This document shows, one piece after another, positions 60,083-64,000 of a stretch of 64,000 bases of DNA (position 1 is the stretch's first letter; every line of letters starts with the position of its first letter). The translations under genes and the position numbers were made by a program. Source of the stretch: DATBFU01 sp035498405. GTDB lineage: Bacteria > Acidobacteriota > Thermoanaerobaculia > UBA5066 > Gp7-AA6. The DNA lies in contig DATKAE010000027.1 in NCBI GenBank assembly GCA_035498405.1, positions 62,001-126,000 of the forward strand. The letters run 5' to 3'. The notes under the pieces are model-generated. The model saw only the letters and a program-made list of their open reading frames with translations. It made no database searches and was not told the DNA's origin.

Positions 60083-60109
60083 CAACCTCTTGTTAATGCC
60101 GGGAGGTTG
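60083..60109. promoter_or_regulatory. Inverted repeat in the divergent promoter region
   Basis: CAACCTC and GAGGTTG are perfect 7-bp arms with a 13-base spacer, midway between the minus-strand operon and the porin start. It may be an operator. No sigma-70 -10/-35 pair stands out in 60046-60197, which would fit recognition by an ECF sigma (inference). Confidence 0.35.
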
Positions 60110-60197
60110 TGAAGGCTCAGATGGAAGCGCTGCCGGAGTAATACCATTGCGGCACGTTCGCCCCCTCCGCGCATCGCAATGACACAGGGAGGAAGGA

Positions 60198-61613
60198 ATG
60201 CTTGGTCGGTCTCGGCTCCGGCTGGCGATCGCCATATCCCTTCTCTTGGTGCTGTCCCGCAGTACGTTCGCTCAGGCGCCTCCCGAGACGACGCCAACAC
60301 CGACGGACCCCCAATTGGAGGAACTGAAGCGGGAGATCCAGAGCCAGCGCGCCGCGATCGAGAAGCTCGAAGCAGAGGCCAAAAGGAACGAGGAGACGCT
60401 CCGCCAGATGCAGGAGAAAGCAGACGCACAAGCGAAGGAGGCGAAAAGCGCCGCCAAAGCGGCCAAGCCACAGCCGCTCACGGTTTTTGGCTTCAATCCG
60501 CCTCCTGCTCAGGAGGGCGCGCCCTCCGCCATCCTCCGCATCAGCGATTCCGTCGCCTTCCGCTTCGGCGCCGAGGTGCAACTGAATTACGAAGCCCTAC
60601 AGGACGTCAATAGCGGGGGGTATTCGCAGAACTTCTACATAAGACGCGGGCGGTTCTTGATGCTCGGCGCGCTCCCCCATGGGGTGACGCTCTTTCTTCA
60701 GACGGACGGCGGCGCAATGCTCGGATACGCGGGTCAAAACGGGGTCAAAAACGTCAACTCCGGATTCCGGTTCATTGACGCGCTCGCACACTGGGCCTTC
60801 GCCGGCAAGACCATGGCGCTGGAGGCCGGCCTCTTCCTCGTTCCGAGCGTCCGTCAGCGCCTCACGAAGAACTGGGAATTCATGTCTCTAGATCTCGCAA
60901 CATGGGTGTTTCAAGAACAGACGCCTCTGACGGAGAACGCCAACCGTGATTACGGAGTCGGTCTCGACGGAGTGATCCTCAACGACCGATTGAGCTACAG
61001 ATTCGACGTTCTCGACGGCCACCGCTACCCAGCCGGCGCGCCCGAGCCTCCCCATGGGGCCCCGGCCGGATCCCGTAACTCCCCGCGCATCGCCGGACGA
61101 CTCATGTACGACTTCTTCGAACCCGAGTATGCGTACGCCTACAACGGTACGTTTCTCCGACCGAACAAAGTTGCATCGCTTGCCTTCGTCGGTGACGGAC
61201 AGGGCTACTACAAGGCTTTCGGTGGCGACGCCTTTTTCCAGTGGCCGGTCGGTTCGGGCTCAGTCACCTTTGAGGCGGACTACCTGCACTATGACGCGCA
61301 CCACTTCGTTTACAACATCGGCGGCACGCCGACGCCCCTGCCCGAGCAGCAGACGTTCTTCACGAATGCCGGTTATTGCTTTCTCGGATACAAGCTGCAG
61401 CCCTGGGTCCGGTTCGAGACACTCACGTATGCAGAGCCGGTGAACCTCGCCAAGGAGCAGTCGCGAGTTGGCGGCGGCGTGAACTACTACGTCCTCGGCT
61501 TCAACTTCAAGCTCACTGCCGCGTACGAGCGGATCCTGAACAAAGTGCAGCCGCCGACCGCGGCGATCAAGAACCAGAATCGATTCGTTTTCCAGGTCCA
61601 GGGTTGGTACTGA
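60198..61613 (+). CDS. Outer-membrane porin (OprO/OprP-like) with N-terminal coiled coil
   Basis: 471 residues, with AGGGAGGAAGG just before the ATG. Signal peptide LAIAISLLLVLSRSTFAQ; residues ~35-90 are a strong coiled coil (LEELKREIQSQRAAIEKLEAEAKRNEETLRQMQ). A beta-barrel of the phosphate-selective porin type follows, with FYIRRGRFLMLGALPHGVTLFLQTDGG, YGVGLDGVILNDRLSYRFDVLDG and the terminal NRFVFQVQGWY. The coiled coil may span to peptidoglycan. It is divergent from the binding-protein/kinase operon inside the same island and is the obvious candidate target of that signalling system. Confidence 0.82.
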   Translation: MLGRSRLRLAIAISLLLVLSRSTFAQAPPETTPTPTDPQLEELKREIQSQRAAIEKLEAEAKRNEETLRQMQEKADAQAKEAKSAAKAAKPQPLTVFGFNPPPAQEGAPSAILRISDSVAFRFGAEVQLNYEALQDVNSGGYSQNFYIRRGRFLMLGALPHGVTLFLQTDGGAMLGYAGQNGVKNVNSGFRFIDALAHWAFAGKTMALEAGLFLVPSVRQRLTKNWEFMSLDLATWVFQEQTPLTENANRDYGVGLDGVILNDRLSYRFDVLDGHRYPAGAPEPPHGAPAGSRNSPRIAGRLMYDFFEPEYAYAYNGTFLRPNKVASLAFVGDGQGYYKAFGGDAFFQWPVGSGSVTFEADYLHYDAHHFVYNIGGTPTPLPEQQTFFTNAGYCFLGYKLQPWVRFETLTYAEPVNLAKEQSRVGGGVNYYVLGFNFKLTAAYERILNKVQPPTAAIKNQNRFVFQVQGWY

Positions 61614-61837
61614 TATTGCCCGACGTCTGACTCGGTGACGTGGGTTCTCTTATAGCCTCTGGTGAGAACCGATTAGCAGACGATGCTGCCCGAGCGGCCA
61701 GGGCCATTCGGATTCTCCGTGTTTTCTCCGTATCTTCACGACAACCGCCGGAAGTTCACGACAGACGCACGGAGCCAACTCGTTGATTTGTCTACTCTGA
61801 GCTGTCGTCGGATGTCGTCGGCTCCTCCCCGTTCTCC

Positions 61838-61955
61838 CCTCCGGAGCTAAAGGTCCCGCGTTCGAATCGCGGCGGGCGCACCAATTCTTCCAATGAGTTA
61901 GCAGAACCCTCCCCCTCCCCAGACCCCTGAGTGTCCGTGTTTGGTCCGTGTTTGC
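61838..61955. repeat. Right boundary repeat of the island (attR-like)
   Basis: Bases 61838-61883 repeat the 3' half of tRNA-Arg(CCG) exactly (anticodon loop to CCA), and 61884-61955 repeat the 72 downstream bases gap-free with about 13 substitutions. The 5' half of the tRNA is missing, so this copy is not a tRNA gene. On the minus strand it reads RKHGPNTD, then SANSLEELV, parallel to SKHGPNTD and SAKSLEEVV in the left copy. The rest of 61614-61837 is non-coding, with a GGTTCTC/GAGAACC inverted repeat (61643-61670). Confidence 0.75.
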
Positions 61956-61969
61956 GGATTGGGAGCACG

Positions 61970-62140
61970 TTGGAGCGCTTCCCAGCGAGGCTAGTGAACC
62001 AGTGCTCGTCGAGTCACTCGTCCCGGAACTTTCCGTTGAAGCCCTCGCCGAAGGCGTTCCGCGTCGGCTTGCCGGGCTCGATGAAATGAAGCTGGACGCT
62101 CTTCCAAGCCACCAAGTCCGCTTCGTACCGATTCCGAGCA
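61970..62140 (-). pseudogene. Decayed IS3-family transposase (OrfB) fragment
   Basis: The minus strand encodes WKSVQLHFIEPGKPTRNAFGEG, then FNGKFRDE, an in-frame TGA (62014-62016) and LDEHWFTSL. This is the conserved C-terminal part of the DDE integrase core of IS3-family OrfB, where the last motif normally reads RDECLNEHWF. The catalytic Glu position (here in FGEG) is disturbed, and neither the upstream part nor the terminal repeats are recognisable. It abuts the right boundary repeat. The flanks 62141-62339 hold nothing else recognisable. Confidence 0.75.
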
Positions 62141-62339
62141 TCTCAACGCTGTCGAGGGCCTCATGTACCCCATCCAGGGCAAGCGCTCGACCGATACCCT
62201 GAACGAGACGACGCGCAAGGAGCCGACGGCCGACCTTTCCGAGAACTGGAGCCTGGAAGCCACTCGCCGCGGGGGGCGACCCGCTTCCGGGCGCCCGGCC
62301 CGGAAAAACCGGCGCTCGTCCCCGACTACATTGAAAGTA

Positions 62340-62366
62340 TTGACAATTTTTCATCGACGTAAGACT
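62340..62366 (+). promoter_or_regulatory. Possible promoter of the HTH regulator
   Basis: TTGACA (62340-62345) lies in a short AT-rich patch, with TAAGAC at 62360-62365 as a poor -10 at sub-optimal spacing. The GTG start at 62376 would then be almost leaderless, which fits the absence of a ribosome site. Confidence 0.35.
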
Positions 62367-62375
62367 GTCCGCTCC

Positions 62376-62951
62376 GTGAGGCGGACGTACGCGATTCGAA
62401 GGGCGGATCAGATCGCGGCGCTCGGGTCGGCGGCGCGCATCGAGATCCTCGACATCCTCGCGGGACTCGGGACGTCGTCGGTCGCGAACCTTGCGGCGGC
62501 GCTCGGGCGACCGGCCGACGCGCTCTATTACCACCTGCGGCTTCTCGTGCGTCTCGGCCTCGTCGTGCCGGTCGGAAGGGGCCGCGGCCGCGGGCGGGAA
62601 GAGGCGCTCTACCGGGCCGTCGCGCCGCGGCTCGCCGTGGTGTACGCGCCGGAGGATCCGGAGAACGTCCGTGCGATGACTCGGACGGCCGCGGCCCTCC
62701 TGCGTCTCGGCGCGCGCGACTTCCGTCTCGCCTTTCAGCCGGGAGTCACGGTCTCGGGCCCGCGTCGCGAGCTTTGGGTTGGCCGCATCGCGGCGCGCCT
62801 GGCGCCCGCCGATATCGCCCGCATCAACCGCCTGTTGCTCGAGAGCGTACGGATTCTCGAGTCGGCGCGCGCGTCGCGCCGCGGGCGGCTCTACGCCTGG
62901 ACGTTTCTGCTGACGCCGATCGATCGACGCCGAAAAGGGAGGACGAAATGA
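62376..62951 (+). CDS. ArsR-like winged-helix regulator
   Basis: About 191 residues from the GTG at 62376. The frame is open much farther upstream (to 62163), but that part runs through the IS fragment flank and lacks family sequence, so the GTG start is preferred. The wHTH is IAALGSAARIEILDILAGLGTSSVANLAAALGRPADALYYHLRLLVRLGLVVPVG, a typical ArsR/SmtB-like fold without metal Cys motifs. The C-terminal half is basic and unassigned. It overlaps the hydrolase gene as ATGA and is probably its regulator. Confidence 0.75.
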   Translation: MRRTYAIRRADQIAALGSAARIEILDILAGLGTSSVANLAAALGRPADALYYHLRLLVRLGLVVPVGRGRGRGREEALYRAVAPRLAVVYAPEDPENVRAMTRTAAALLRLGARDFRLAFQPGVTVSGPRRELWVGRIAARLAPADIARINRLLLESVRILESARASRRGRLYAWTFLLTPIDRRRKGRTK

Positions 62952-64000
62952 GATTCGAATCGGGGGTCCGCGCCGCCGCATGTGCCGCGGGACTGCTGCT
63001 GGGCGGCGCGGCCGGGCTTCCGGCGGAAGCGGCGCCGGTCGAGCCGCCGCCGAAAACGTACGACACGGTCCATCTCGGCGAGGGGGTGGACGCCTTCATT
63101 TCGACGAAGAGCGGCTTCGCCAATGGCAACACGCTCCTGGTCGTCGGCGACGACGCCGCCCTCGTCGTGGACTCGGGGATCTCCCCGTCCATCGCCCGCC
63201 AGATCATCGCCGACATCCGCCGCAAGACCGACAAGCCCGTGCGCTATCTCGTCAACACGCACTGGCACGAGGATCACTGGGTCGCCGACGGCGAGTACCG
63301 TAAGGCGTTCCCCGGCATCGTGATCGTCTCGACGGAGTTCACGCGCGAGCGGGTCGTGAAGGAGATTCCGGAAGCGATCCAGAAGATGATCGCCAATGCC
63401 CAAGCGGAGTCGAAGAATTACGAAGAGGCGCTCGCGCGCGGCACGAGGAAGGATGGGACGCCGCTCGACGACGCCGCGCGAAAGAAGTACCAGGATGTCA
63501 TCGACGACATGGCGTTCTCGCAGGCGGATTTCCGCCAGGCCGGCGTTCTCGTATCGCCCGATCTGACGTTCGAACAGGGCATCCGCTTGTATCTCGGAAA
63601 GCGCGAGGTTCGCGTGTCATTCCTCGGCCTTGGAAACACGGCCGGCGACGCCGTCACGTACGTGCCGGACGCGAAAGTCGTCGCGGCGGGCGATCTCGTC
63701 GTCCTCCCGACGCCCTTCTCTCTGGGGTCGTATCCGAAGGAGTGGATCGAGACGCTCCGGAAGCTTTCCGCCCTCGACACGGTCGCGCTCGTTCCCGGGC
63801 ATGGGCCGGTCCAGAGAGATCAGACGTACGTGAACATGCTCATCCGTCTTCTCCAATCGGTGGTCACGCAGGTGGCCGAAGCCGTCCGCTCCGGCGCGAC
63901 GCTCGAAGAGACGCGCACCCGCGTCCATCTCGACGACCTCGAGAAGGAATTGACGAAGGGCGACGCCAGGCTGGATCCCATGTTCCAGGCCTACTTCGTC
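62948..64000 (+). CDS. Secreted metallo-beta-lactamase-fold hydrolase (3' truncated by window)
   Basis: The frame starts at the ATG at 62948 and is open to the window end (351 codons visible). A signal peptide (ACAAGLLLGGAAGLPAEA) precedes the MBL fold: NTLLVVGDDAALVVDSGISP, the zinc motif NTHWHEDHWVADG (HxHxDH), FLGLGNTAGDAVTYVPDAKVVAAGDLVV with the bridging Asp, and VPGHGPVQ with the last His. A ~65-residue helical insert follows the first motif. The substrate is unknown; sequence features are not specific to beta-lactam hydrolysis. The C-terminus is outside the window. Confidence 0.88.
   Translation, partial: MRFESGVRAAACAAGLLLGGAAGLPAEAAPVEPPPKTYDTVHLGEGVDAFISTKSGFANGNTLLVVGDDAALVVDSGISPSIARQIIADIRRKTDKPVRYLVNTHWHEDHWVADGEYRKAFPGIVIVSTEFTRERVVKEIPEAIQKMIANAQAESKNYEEALARGTRKDGTPLDDAARKKYQDVIDDMAFSQADFRQAGVLVSPDLTFEQGIRLYLGKREVRVSFLGLGNTAGDAVTYVPDAKVVAAGDLVVLPTPFSLGSYPKEWIETLRKLSALDTVALVPGHGPVQRDQTYVNMLIRLLQSVVTQVAEAVRSGATLEETRTRVHLDDLEKELTKGDARLDPMFQAYFV

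Larger units (their letters stand above)
48529..61883. mobile_element. 13.4-kb island between tRNA-Arg(CCG) and its duplicated 3' half
   Basis: The interval is bounded by the intact tRNA on the left and a copy of its 3' half on the right, in the same orientation, as expected for site-specific integration. It contains one minus-strand operon (six binding proteins, a hybrid histidine kinase and a receiver-kinase-sigma fusion) and a divergent porin. No integrase, excisionase or replication gene is present; only the putative integrase tails at both ends remain, so it is no longer self-mobile. Two independent integration scars that happen to flank native genes cannot be excluded. Confidence 0.6.

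Noticed and set aside
48529..61837. Prophage or ICE
   Set aside because: No phage structural, replication, conjugation or integrase genes are seen; only sensory genes and a porin.

Overview
This is a GC-rich, gene-dense bacterial chromosome segment. The gene content points to Acidobacteriota or a close relative. The indicators are Ser/Thr kinases with a C-terminal TolB/WD40-like propeller, an Oar-type receptor with a carboxypeptidase-regulatory N-terminus, an ECF sigma factor linked to a Ser/Thr kinase, many secreted peptidases and amidohydrolases, and TPR proteins. The phylum is inferred from these families; no rRNA or other marker gene is present.

Layout. 1-15 kb holds secreted hydrolases and scavenging enzymes: a D-aminoacylase-type amidohydrolase cut by the window edge, a cyanophycinase-like lipoprotein, tRNA-Arg(TCT) with a duplicated 3' end, a DUF2780 lipoprotein, a MetE-like protein, DinB, a TPR protein, an S9 peptidase, a soluble PQQ-type sugar dehydrogenase, an M16 peptidase, an amidohydrolase and a DJ-1/PfpI protein. 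15-24 kb is a decaying tandem array of Ser/Thr kinase genes: two intact, one N-terminal fragment, one 8-codon stub and one kinase-TPR pseudogene. A short palindromic repeat sits at the same codon in two of them. An APC permease lies within this stretch. 24-30 kb is a TetR-regulated RND tripartite efflux operon with a perfect 20-bp operator-like palindrome. 30-37 kb carries a TPR protein, a MerR regulator and a c-di-GMP/two-component cluster (GGDEF-PilZ, histidine kinase, receiver, degenerate-GGDEF/EAL). 37-43 kb is a TetR-FtsX-ATPase-HlyD export operon, an MFS exporter and an ABC-ATPase-like protein that has lost its catalytic residues. 43-48 kb has an Oar-like receptor, a small molybdopterin-fold protein and a phosphodiesterase-TPR lipoprotein, then tRNA-His(GTG) and tRNA-Arg(CCG).

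The most striking part is 48.5-61.9 kb. A 118-bp stretch made of the 3' half of tRNA-Arg(CCG) plus 72 bp of downstream sequence occurs again, in the same orientation, 13.36 kb away. Between the copies is one minus-strand operon with overlapping or near-abutting genes and a divergent porin gene. In order of transcription the operon encodes a short TPR-protein tail remnant, six paralogous PF04392-type periplasmic substrate-binding proteins, a double-Cache hybrid histidine kinase, and one polypeptide that joins receiver, GAF-like, Cys-rich, Ser/Thr kinase and ECF sigma-factor modules. No ABC permease or ATPase accompanies the binding proteins. I infer a sensory island: binding proteins present ligands to the Cache kinase, phosphate passes to the receiver-kinase-sigma fusion, and transcription of targets, perhaps including the divergent porin, is switched.

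To the right of the island are a decayed IS3-family transposase fragment, an ArsR-like regulator and a translationally coupled metallo-beta-lactamase-fold hydrolase that runs off the window.
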